Assembly (NCBI GenBank): GCA_015067485.1
Contig: SVMJ01000002.1
Location: 121,060-185,059, forward strand
Source: Oscillospiraceae bacterium
GTDB lineage: Bacteria > Bacillota > Clostridia > Oscillospirales > JAAYXM01
Length of the DNA stretch: 64,000 nt
Reading direction: 5' to 3'
Positions 7,794 through 14,860 of this stretch are shown here, piece by piece. The first letter of the stretch is position 1; each line of letters opens with the position of its first letter. Below the pieces are notes generated by a model, which was not told the DNA's origin, ran no database searches, and saw only the letters and a program-made list of their open reading frames with translations. Made by a program: the position numbers and the translations under genes.

Positions 7794-9177
7794 TATGTCT
7801 TTGACCAAAGTCCCCATGCCCGAGGATGCACCCGAGATTCGTAATAAGAATTTTGAAGAAGTTGCGCTCGGTTACACCGAAGAACAGGCAAAAGAAGAAG
7901 CAGATCGTTGTTTAAACTGCAAAACTCGTCCGTGCGTCAATGGTTGCCCGGTCGGTGTTCCAATTCCCGAATTCATCTCGCTCATCAAAGCGGGCGATTT
8001 CATCGGTGCCGCAAAGAAGATCAAAGAGATGAACCTGCTCCCGGCAATCTGCGGCCGTGTTTGCCCGCAGGAATCCCAGTGTGAAAAGTATTGTGTCCGC
8101 GGCATCAAGGGCGAATCCGTCGGCATCGGCCGTCTGGAACGCTTCGCGGCAGACTACCTACTCGCACATCCGGAAGAAACTGCTGAAAAGCCGAAGAGCA
8201 ACGGTCATAAAGTCGCAATCGTCGGCTCCGGTCCTTCCGGGCTGAGTTGTGCGGGTGAACTTGCTCGTCAGGGCTATGAAGTCACCGTGTTTGAAGCATT
8301 ACATAAAGCAGGCGGCGTTCTGGTTTACGGTATCCCGCAGTTCCGTCTCCCGAAGGAGATCGTGCAGCAGGAAATCGATAATCTGAAAGCACTCGGCGTT
8401 ACTTTTGAAACCAACTTCGTTGTCGGTAAGACCGCAACGGTTGACGAACTCTTCGAAGAAGGCTTTGAGGCAATCTTCGTCGGTTCCGGCGCGGGGCTTC
8501 CGTCCTTCATGAAGATCCCGGGCGAAGAATTCTCCGGCGTTTACTCGGCAAACGAATTCCTGACCCGTATCAACTTGATGAAAGCATACAAGGCAGACGG
8601 TGAAACTCCGATCATGAAGCCGAAGAAAGTCGCAGTTGTCGGCGGCGGTAACGTCGCAATGGACGCGGCTCGCTGTGCAAAGCGTATCGGTGCGGATGAA
8701 GTCACCATCGTTTACCGCAGAACCGAAAAGGAACTGCCCGCACGTTTGGAAGAAATCCATCACGCAAAAGAAGAAGGCATCAACTTCCAGATGCTTGTCA
8801 GCCCGGTTGAGATTTTGGGCGATGAAAACGGCTGGGTAAAGGGCATCCGTTGCCAGCGTATGGAACTCGGCGAACCCGACGCTTCCGGTCGCTGCCGTCC
8901 GGTCCCGGTCGAAGGCAGTGAGTTCGACATGGATATGGATTGCGTTGTCATGGCAATCGGTAACTCCCCGAACCCGCTCATCAGCCAGACCACCAAGGGT
9001 CTTGAAACCAACAAGAAGGGTTGCTTGGTCCTGACCGACGAAGATGCACTTGCAACCACCCGTGAGGGTGTGTTCGCAGGCGGTGACGCGGTCACCGGTG
9101 CAGCAACCGTTATCCTTGCAATGGGCGCAGGCAAAACCGCTGCAAAATCAATCGATCAATACATCCAGGGGAAATAG
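7786..9177 (+). CDS. nfnB: NfnB: NADPH-binding GltD-like transhydrogenase large subunit
   Basis: A 463-residue flavoprotein homologous to the glutamate synthase small subunit (older annotation: homotetrameric GltA). The N-terminal double [4Fe-4S] domain shows CLNCKTRPCVNGCP and ICGRVCPQESQCEKYC. It is followed by an FAD Rossmann fold (AIVGSGPSGLSCA) and an NADPH fold (AVVGGGNVAMDAARCA, with the YRR loop typical of NADPH binding). Next to NfnA it is the bifurcating subunit: NADPH is oxidised here and electrons split to ferredoxin and, through NfnA, to NAD+, or the reverse. No glutamate synthase large subunit is nearby, which argues against a glutamate synthase role. Confidence 0.87.
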   Translation: MPNMSLTKVPMPEDAPEIRNKNFEEVALGYTEEQAKEEADRCLNCKTRPCVNGCPVGVPIPEFISLIKAGDFIGAAKKIKEMNLLPAICGRVCPQESQCEKYCVRGIKGESVGIGRLERFAADYLLAHPEETAEKPKSNGHKVAIVGSGPSGLSCAGELARQGYEVTVFEALHKAGGVLVYGIPQFRLPKEIVQQEIDNLKALGVTFETNFVVGKTATVDELFEEGFEAIFVGSGAGLPSFMKIPGEEFSGVYSANEFLTRINLMKAYKADGETPIMKPKKVAVVGGGNVAMDAARCAKRIGADEVTIVYRRTEKELPARLEEIHHAKEEGINFQMLVSPVEILGDENGWVKGIRCQRMELGEPDASGRCRPVPVEGSEFDMDMDCVVMAIGNSPNPLISQTTKGLETNKKGCLVLTDEDALATTREGVFAGGDAVTGAATVILAMGAGKTAAKSIDQYIQGK

Positions 9178-9189
9178 TGGGCAATCTTG

Positions 9190-9232
9190 CCGCCGCATGG
9201 GTTTCCTGTGCGACGGCAATGCCTTGTTTTGA
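9190..9232 (+). terminator. Possible attenuator between nfnB and hydC
   Basis: An imperfect GC-rich inverted repeat (GCCGCCGCATGG arm against CTGTGCGACGGC) ends in a short TTGTTTT run. It sits in the only sizeable gap of the nfn-hyd operon. It may lower readthrough into the hydrogenase genes; the T tract is short, so this is tentative. Confidence 0.35.
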
Positions 9233-9256
9233 AATAGAGATAGAAGGAGTCTTGAA

Positions 9257-9748
9257 ATGGACAAGAAGTTTGATTTTACTTTGGTCGATGAGATTCTCGA
9301 CCGCTATGGCTGTGCAGAAAGTGCAATGATCGCAATTCTGCAGGACATCCAGGAGCATTATCGTTATCTTCCGCGCGAAATTTTTCCGCATCTTGCAAAA
9401 CGCATCGGTGTCGGCGAAGCACAGATTTACGGTGTAGCGACTTTCTACGAAAACTTCTCGCTTGAGCCGGAAGGAAAGTACGTCTTCAAGGTTTGCGACG
9501 GTACCGCGTGCCACGTTCGTAAATCTATTCCGATTTTGGAACGTCTCCGCAGTGATTTAGGTCTCCGCGAAGGGCAGACCACGACCGACGACGGCAACTT
9601 CACGGTTGCAACCGTCTCCTGCCTGGGCGCTTGCGGTCTTGCTCCGGTCCTCACCGTCAACAACAAGGTGTACCCGGCAATGACCCCGGATAAGGCGAGT
9701 GAACTGATCCAATCTTTGAAGAAGGAGCTTGAAGATGCTGAAAAATAG
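9257..9748 (+). CDS. hydC: NuoE-like [2Fe-2S] subunit of trimeric hydrogenase (HydC)
   Basis: A 163-residue thioredoxin-fold [2Fe-2S] protein related to the complex I 24-kDa subunit. A helical N-terminal region (ESAMIAILQDIQEHYRYLP) precedes the cluster cysteines 80, 85, 122 and 126 (CDGTACH and CLGACG). In trimeric [FeFe]-hydrogenases this subunit relays electrons beside the NAD-binding HydB. No other complex I genes are present, so a hydrogenase partner is much more likely than Nuo. It overlaps hydB by 14 bases. Confidence 0.9.
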   Translation: MDKKFDFTLVDEILDRYGCAESAMIAILQDIQEHYRYLPREIFPHLAKRIGVGEAQIYGVATFYENFSLEPEGKYVFKVCDGTACHVRKSIPILERLRSDLGLREGQTTTDDGNFTVATVSCLGACGLAPVLTVNNKVYPAMTPDKASELIQSLKKELEDAEK

Positions 9749-11609
9749 AGAAGATTTGCAGCAATTAAGAGAAGTCTGCAAAAAAGCGATGGCGGCAGAA
9801 GAAAAGAAAATTCTTGTCTGCACCGGCACGGGTTGTGTATCCAGCGGTTCTCTCGACATTTATGCGGAACTTGTCCGTTTGATGAAAGAAGCGAACATTC
9901 CCTGCTCGGTCGAACTGCAAAAAGATCCGCACGGGGATGAAATCCGCGTGACCAAGGGCGGCTGCCCGGGTTTCTGCGAAATCGGACCATTGGTTCGTAT
10001 CGAACCGCAGGGCTGGCTTTACACCAAAGTTCAGCTTTCCGACTGTGAAGAAATCATCGAAAAGACCATTAAAAACGGCGAACTTGTTGAGCGTTTGGCT
10101 TACAAACTCGACGGCAAGGTCTATGCAAAGAAGGATGAAATGCCCTTCTATCAGAAACAGGCTCGTGTCGCACTTGAAAACTGCGGCGAAATCGACTCTG
10201 ACTCCATTGAAGAATATCTGGGCGTGGGCGGCTATCTCGCATTCGAGAAAGCGCTCTTTGATATGCGCTCGGATGAAATCATCAATGAAATCACCGAGTC
10301 TAACCTGCGTGGCCGTGGCGGCGGAGGATTCCCGACCGGTCGCAAGTGGTCTCAGGTTGCTCGTCAGGCTTCCACTCCGAAGTACGTTGTTTGTAACGGC
10401 GACGAAGGTGACCCGGGTGCATTTATGGATCGCAGCATCATGGAAGATGATCCGCACCGTATGCTCGAAGGTATGATGATCGCAGGTCTCGCTTGCGGCG
10501 CAAGTGAAGGCTACATCTACGTTCGTGCAGAATATCCGGTCGCAGTTAAGAAACTCAAAAATGCGATCGCACAGGCAGAAGCACTTGGCCTTCTCGGCGA
10601 TAACATTTTGGGCACCGACTTCTCCTTCCATTTACATATCAGCCGCGGTGCCGGCGCATTCGTCTGCGGCGAAGGCAGTGCACTGACTGCATCCATCGAA
10701 GGTAAGCGCGGTATGCCGCGTGTCAAACCGCCGCGCACGGTTGAACACGGTCTGTTCGATCAGCCGACCGTTCTCAACAACGTTGAAACCTTTGCAAACG
10801 TTGCAAAGATCATCTTAAACGGTGCTGCTTGGTACAAGAGCATCGGTCCGGAAAACAGCCCGGGCACCAAGGCGTTTGCAGTTACCGGTAACATCAAGAA
10901 CACCGGGCTCATCGAAGTCCCGATGGGTACCACCCTGCGTGAAGTTATCTACGACATCTGTGGCGGTATGCGTGACGGCGGTGAATTCAAGGCGGTTCAG
11001 ATCGGCGGTCCGTCCGGCGGCTGCCTGACCAAAGATGATTTGGATCTCCCGCTTGACTTTGATTCTCTCTCCCGTGCAGGCGCAATGATCGGTTCGGGCG
11101 GCCTGGTCGTCATGGACAGCAATACCTGTATGGTTGAAGTGGCTCGCTTCTTCATGAACTTTACCCAGAACGAATCCTGTGGTAAGTGCGTCCCGTGCCG
11201 TGAAGGCACCAAGCGTATGCTTGAGATTTTGGAACGCATCGTCGCGGGCGAAGGTCGCGACGGCGATATCGAACTGCTCCTTGAACTGGCTGACACCATT
11301 TCCCACACCGCTCTGTGCGGCTTGGGTAAGACTGCGGCAAGCCCGGTGGTCAGCACCATCAAGAACTTCCGCGAAGAATACGAAGCTCATATTTACGAGA
11401 AACGCTGCCCGGCAGGCGCTTGTGAAAAACTCAAGAAGATCTGGATCGATCCGGATCTCTGTAAGGGTTGTTCCAAGTGTGCAAGACAATGCCCGGTCGA
11501 TGCGATCTCCGGTAAGGTCAAAGAGCCGTTTGTCATTGATTCTGCAAAATGTATCAAATGTGGTGCATGTATCAGCGCTTGCGCGTTCCATGCAGTGAAG
11601 GAGGGCTAA
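9735..11609 (+). CDS. hydB: NuoF-like NADH/FMN subunit of bifurcating hydrogenase (HydB)
   Basis: A 624-residue subunit that binds NAD(H) and FMN and is the proposed bifurcation site in trimeric hydrogenases. Domains in order: an N-terminal thioredoxin-like [2Fe-2S] domain (CTGTGC, GGCPGFC, about residues 25-85); a NuoF core with GRGGGGFPTGRKW and CNGDEGDPGAFMDR (FMN/NADH site); the [4Fe-4S] motif ESCGKCVPCREGT; and two C-terminal ferredoxin clusters (CKGCSKCARQCP, CIKCGACISAC). The ATG at 9735 is used because AAGGAG at 9722-9727 is well spaced; a TTG two codons upstream is the alternative. It sits 3 bases before hydA. Confidence 0.92.
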   Translation: MLKNREDLQQLREVCKKAMAAEEKKILVCTGTGCVSSGSLDIYAELVRLMKEANIPCSVELQKDPHGDEIRVTKGGCPGFCEIGPLVRIEPQGWLYTKVQLSDCEEIIEKTIKNGELVERLAYKLDGKVYAKKDEMPFYQKQARVALENCGEIDSDSIEEYLGVGGYLAFEKALFDMRSDEIINEITESNLRGRGGGGFPTGRKWSQVARQASTPKYVVCNGDEGDPGAFMDRSIMEDDPHRMLEGMMIAGLACGASEGYIYVRAEYPVAVKKLKNAIAQAEALGLLGDNILGTDFSFHLHISRGAGAFVCGEGSALTASIEGKRGMPRVKPPRTVEHGLFDQPTVLNNVETFANVAKIILNGAAWYKSIGPENSPGTKAFAVTGNIKNTGLIEVPMGTTLREVIYDICGGMRDGGEFKAVQIGGPSGGCLTKDDLDLPLDFDSLSRAGAMIGSGGLVVMDSNTCMVEVARFFMNFTQNESCGKCVPCREGTKRMLEILERIVAGEGRDGDIELLLELADTISHTALCGLGKTAASPVVSTIKNFREEYEAHIYEKRCPAGACEKLKKIWIDPDLCKGCSKCARQCPVDAISGKVKEPFVIDSAKCIKCGACISACAFHAVKEG

Positions 11610-11612
11610 CTC

Positions 11613-13304
11613 ATGGATAGCAAAAAGTATATGGTAATTGACGGCATCAATGTCGAAATCGAAAACGAAAAAAATATTTTGGAACTCATCCATAAAGCAG
11701 GGATCGATCTCCCGACCTTCTGCTACTATTCGGAACTCTCCATCTACGGTGCTTGCCGTATGTGTATGGTAGAAAACGAATGGGGCGGCATGGAAGCAGC
11801 TTGCTCCACTCCGCCGAAAGCAGGCAAAAAGGTGTTTACCAACACCGAAAGCTTGCGTAAATACCGCAAGATGAACCTGGAACTCCTGCTCTCCAACCAT
11901 TGCCGTGACTGTACCACTTGTGAAAAGAGCGGAGCTTGCAGATTGCAGGACCTTGCAAAACGCTTTGGTATTGAACAGGTTCGTTTCAACAACCCGAAGA
12001 GCGCACCGAAACTTGACGATTCTTCGGTCAGCATCACCCGCGACCAGAACAAGTGCATTTTGTGCGGCGACTGCGTCCGTATGTGTAAGGAAGTGCAGAA
12101 CGTGGGCGCAATCGACTTTGCACACCGCGGATCCAAGATGACCGTTTCCACCGCATTTGACATTCCGATCAGCGAGTCCAACTGCGTGGGCTGTGGTCAG
12201 TGTTCCGCAGTTTGCCCGACCGGTGCGATCACCGTGAAGAATGACATCGATAAGGTTTGGAAAGCACTGCATGATCCGAAAATCCACGTCTCCGTTCAGG
12301 TCGCTCCGGCTGTCCGCGTAGCGGCTGGTAAGGCGCTTGGTCTCGGAAACAATGACAACGCAATGGGCCGCATCGTAGCGGCACTCCGCCGTATGGGATT
12401 CGATGAGATCTTCGATACCGCAACCGGCGCAGACTTGGTCGTTTTGGAAGAATCCAACGAATTCCTCAGCCGTTTGGAAGAAGGCGGCAAGATTCCGCTC
12501 TTCACCTCCTGCTGCCCGGCGTGGGTTCAGTACTGCGAGAAAAACCATCCGGATCTCCTGCCGCATCTCTCGACTGCGCAGTCTCCGATGGAAATGTTTG
12601 CGGCAATCATCAAAGAGCATGACAAGCAGGCAGGCACCAAGTCTGTCCATGTTGCGATCATGCCGTGTACCGCAAAGAAATTCGAAGCAGCACGTGAAGA
12701 GTTCCGCAATGAAGACGGTCAGATCGTTGACTATGTTCTCACCACGCAGGAACTTGTCCGCATGATCAACGAATCCGGCATCCTGTTCCCGCAGCTTGAA
12801 CCGGAAGCAGTCGATCTTCCGTTTGGTACTCGTTCGGGTGCAGGCGTCATCTTCGGCGTCACCGGTGGTGTTACCGAAGCGGTCATCCGCCGCGTTGCTT
12901 CCGATAAGTCCCTGGCATCCTTGGATGCGATCGCATTCAGCGGTGTCCGCGGCATGGAAGGTGTCAAGGAAGCAAAAGTTCCGTACGGCGACCGTATTCT
13001 CAAAATTGCGGTTGTCAGCGGTCTCGGCAATGCTGAAAAATTGATCCAGAAGATCAAGAGCGGCGTACACTATGACTTGGTTGAAGTCATGGCTTGCCCG
13101 GGCGGCTGTGTCGCAGGTGCAGGTCAGCCGGTCTCCGACCGCCAGAACAAGGCGGATCGCGGTAAGGCTCTGTATGCGGCTGACAAACTCAGCAACATCA
13201 AGCGTGCGGAAGAAAATCCGCTCATGCTCACCCTGTATCAGGGTCTGTTGAAGGGTCGCGTACACGAACTGCTTCACGTCGAGTACAAGCCGAAGGAGGA
13301 CTAA
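11613..13304 (+). CDS. hydA: [FeFe]-hydrogenase catalytic subunit (HydA)
   Basis: A 563-residue cytoplasmic [FeFe]-hydrogenase that makes or uses H2. From the N-terminus: plant-ferredoxin [2Fe-2S] domain (Cys37, 48, 51, 64), a His/Cys-ligated [4Fe-4S] (His96, Cys100, 103, 109), two [4Fe-4S] clusters (Cys148/151/154/158 and Cys191/194/197/201) and the H-cluster domain. H-cluster motifs are complete: TSCCPAW (Cys300), MPCTAKK (Cys352) and MACPGGC (Cys495, 499). It lacks the extra C-terminal [2Fe-2S] domain seen in some bifurcating HydA. With hydC and hydB it forms a trimeric, probably ferredoxin- and NADH-dependent enzyme. The maturases HydE, HydF and HydG are not in the window. Confidence 0.95.
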   Translation: MDSKKYMVIDGINVEIENEKNILELIHKAGIDLPTFCYYSELSIYGACRMCMVENEWGGMEAACSTPPKAGKKVFTNTESLRKYRKMNLELLLSNHCRDCTTCEKSGACRLQDLAKRFGIEQVRFNNPKSAPKLDDSSVSITRDQNKCILCGDCVRMCKEVQNVGAIDFAHRGSKMTVSTAFDIPISESNCVGCGQCSAVCPTGAITVKNDIDKVWKALHDPKIHVSVQVAPAVRVAAGKALGLGNNDNAMGRIVAALRRMGFDEIFDTATGADLVVLEESNEFLSRLEEGGKIPLFTSCCPAWVQYCEKNHPDLLPHLSTAQSPMEMFAAIIKEHDKQAGTKSVHVAIMPCTAKKFEAAREEFRNEDGQIVDYVLTTQELVRMINESGILFPQLEPEAVDLPFGTRSGAGVIFGVTGGVTEAVIRRVASDKSLASLDAIAFSGVRGMEGVKEAKVPYGDRILKIAVVSGLGNAEKLIQKIKSGVHYDLVEVMACPGGCVAGAGQPVSDRQNKADRGKALYAADKLSNIKRAEENPLMLTLYQGLLKGRVHELLHVEYKPKED

Positions 13305-13307
13305 ATC

Positions 13308-13556
13308 ATGGTAACAGTCAACGTATGTATCAGCGCACATTGCCATCAGAAAGGTGCGTACAACGTCCTCCATACCTTCCAGCAGATGATCGAAGAAAAT
13401 CACTTGCATGGCAAGGTTGAGATGAACGAAGCATTCTGCACCAGACATTGCGGTGAAGGCGTATCCGTCACGGTAGACGGTGTCAGCGAAAACGTTCTCC
13501 CGATCAATGCGCGCGAGTTCTTCAAGAACACGATCATGCCGAAAATCAAAGGTTAA
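13308..13556 (+). CDS. Small thioredoxin-like [2Fe-2S] protein at end of hyd operon
   Basis: An 82-residue protein with cysteines 7, 12, 44 and 48 in the C-x4-C ... C-x3-C pattern of NuoE-type thioredoxin-like [2Fe-2S] ferredoxins. It lacks the helical N-terminal extension of HydC. It begins 3 bases after hydA and ends just before the operon terminator, so it is cotranscribed with the hydrogenase. A role as a fourth subunit or electron shuttle of the hydrogenase is inferred from position only. Confidence 0.8.
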   Translation: MVTVNVCISAHCHQKGAYNVLHTFQQMIEENHLHGKVEMNEAFCTRHCGEGVSVTVDGVSENVLPINAREFFKNTIMPKIKG

Positions 13557-13561
13557 ACCAC

Positions 13562-13601
13562 AGCGCTCCTCGGAAAAATCCGAGGAGCGCTTCGCTTTTT
13601 T
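13562..13601 (+). terminator. Intrinsic terminator of the nfn-hyd operon
   Basis: A 12-bp perfect stem (13562-13573 with 13580-13591, AGCGCTCCTCGG arm), AAAAAT loop, then TCGCTTTTTT. Confidence 0.92.
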
Positions 13602-13642
13602 GAAAAAGGAGTTGATTTTTTTTCTAATTTTCGAAAAAAAGG

Positions 13643-13671
13643 TTGTTTCTTGCGGAATTTTATTGTATGAT
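13643..13671 (+). promoter_or_regulatory. Promoter of the Gfo/Idh - flavoprotein - SDR operon
   Basis: TTGTTT at 13643-13648 and TATGAT at 13666-13671 with a 17-base spacer. The leader to the first start codon is about 95 nt. Confidence 0.6.
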
Positions 13672-13774
13672 ATTTAATAGAAATAGTATGGTGCCGAAGT
13701 ATGCTTTGGCATCTTCTGCCTTTTGTCTTACACCAAGACGTGAAAAACAGGTAACATTTCAGGAGGTAATGGAA

Positions 13775-14839
13775 ATGGGAAAAGTAAAGGTATTGCTGAT
13801 CGGCGCAGCATTCAGCGCGGATCTGCACATGGACGGGTACTCCAGATGTACCGATATCGCTGAGATCGTTGCGATCTGCGATAAGGATCTTGACCGCGTG
13901 AAAGCGCTGGCAGACCGTTACAACGTCAAGGACTACGTCGCATATGACGATATGTTCGAAGCGATCGAAAAAGTCGATTGTGACGTTGTTGATATCTGCC
14001 TTCCGAACTTCTTGCACGTGGAAGCTGCAAAGCGCGCATTCGCAAAGGGCAGACATGTCATCTCCGAAAAGCCGCTTGCAACCACCGTTGAAGATGCAAA
14101 GGAAATGCTCGATGCTTCCATCGCAGCAGGCAAGAAACTCTACTACGCAGAAGATTGGCTCTTCGCTCCGGCTCTCCAGAGAGCACTCCAGGTCGTGGAT
14201 GAAGGCGCGATCGGTAAGTGCATGTTCGTCCGTGCACGCGAATGCCACTGCGGTTCCCACTCTCCGTTTGCTCAGACCATCAAGTACTGTGGCGGCGGCG
14301 CAATGGTCCATCTCGGCGTTCACCCGGTTTGCTTCATGCTCGCACTCAAGAACAACCGTTGGACCGAACTGACCGCGATGACTTCCGGCGGGCTCGAAAA
14401 CAATCTCCAGCACAAGACCATGGAAGGCGAAGACTGGGGTGCAGCGCTCATCCGTTTTGAAGACGGCACCACCGCTCTGCTCGAAGCAAACTATGTTACC
14501 ACCGGCGGTATGGAAGACGTCATCGACTTCTACGGCGACAAGGGTTGCATCCATGTTGATTTGACATTCTCTTCCGCTTTGAACGTATACTCCATCCCGG
14601 GTCTTGAATACACCGTTGAAAAGGCGGAAGTCACCACCGGTTGGTCCAAGCCGGCTGTTGACGAAAAGTTCAACCTTGGCTATGTCGACGAAATCCGCCA
14701 CTTCATGACTTCTGCACGCGACAATGTCGATGCAAAGATCGGTCTGCGCGGTGTCGACGGCTACGAAGCAATCAAAGTCATCAACTTGATCTATCAGTCT
14801 GCTCGTGAAGGCAGAAGCATCAAGAACGATAATCTTTAA
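13775..14839 (+). CDS. Gfo/Idh/MocA family oxidoreductase
   Basis: A 354-residue NAD(P)-dependent dehydrogenase of the glucose-fructose oxidoreductase/inositol dehydrogenase family. The N-terminal Rossmann fold begins VKVLLIGAAFSADLH, and the family EKP motif is seen in SEKPLATTVEDA; the C-terminal alpha/beta substrate domain follows. Substrates in this family are sugars, inositols and sugar acids. The ATG at 13775 is favoured because AGGAGG at 13761-13766 is 8 bases away; in-frame codons upstream at 13643 and 13769 are poorer. It leads an operon with the fused flavoprotein and an SDR, so it probably oxidises or reduces an intermediate handled by them. Confidence 0.87.
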   Translation: MGKVKVLLIGAAFSADLHMDGYSRCTDIAEIVAICDKDLDRVKALADRYNVKDYVAYDDMFEAIEKVDCDVVDICLPNFLHVEAAKRAFAKGRHVISEKPLATTVEDAKEMLDASIAAGKKLYYAEDWLFAPALQRALQVVDEGAIGKCMFVRARECHCGSHSPFAQTIKYCGGGAMVHLGVHPVCFMLALKNNRWTELTAMTSGGLENNLQHKTMEGEDWGAALIRFEDGTTALLEANYVTTGGMEDVIDFYGDKGCIHVDLTFSSALNVYSIPGLEYTVEKAEVTTGWSKPAVDEKFNLGYVDEIRHFMTSARDNVDAKIGLRGVDGYEAIKVINLIYQSAREGRSIKNDNL

Positions 14840-14860
14840 TCCGCAGGAGGCAAGAGAAAG

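Noticed and set aside
7786..9177. Glutamate synthase small subunit
   Set aside because: No large subunit nearby; an NfnA partner precedes it and a hydrogenase follows.
9257..11609. NuoE/NuoF as respiratory complex I subunits
   Set aside because: No other nuo genes, and hydA follows directly.
10815..13448. An 877-codon minus-strand frame
   Set aside because: Shadow of hydB/hydA, same cause; no family motifs.
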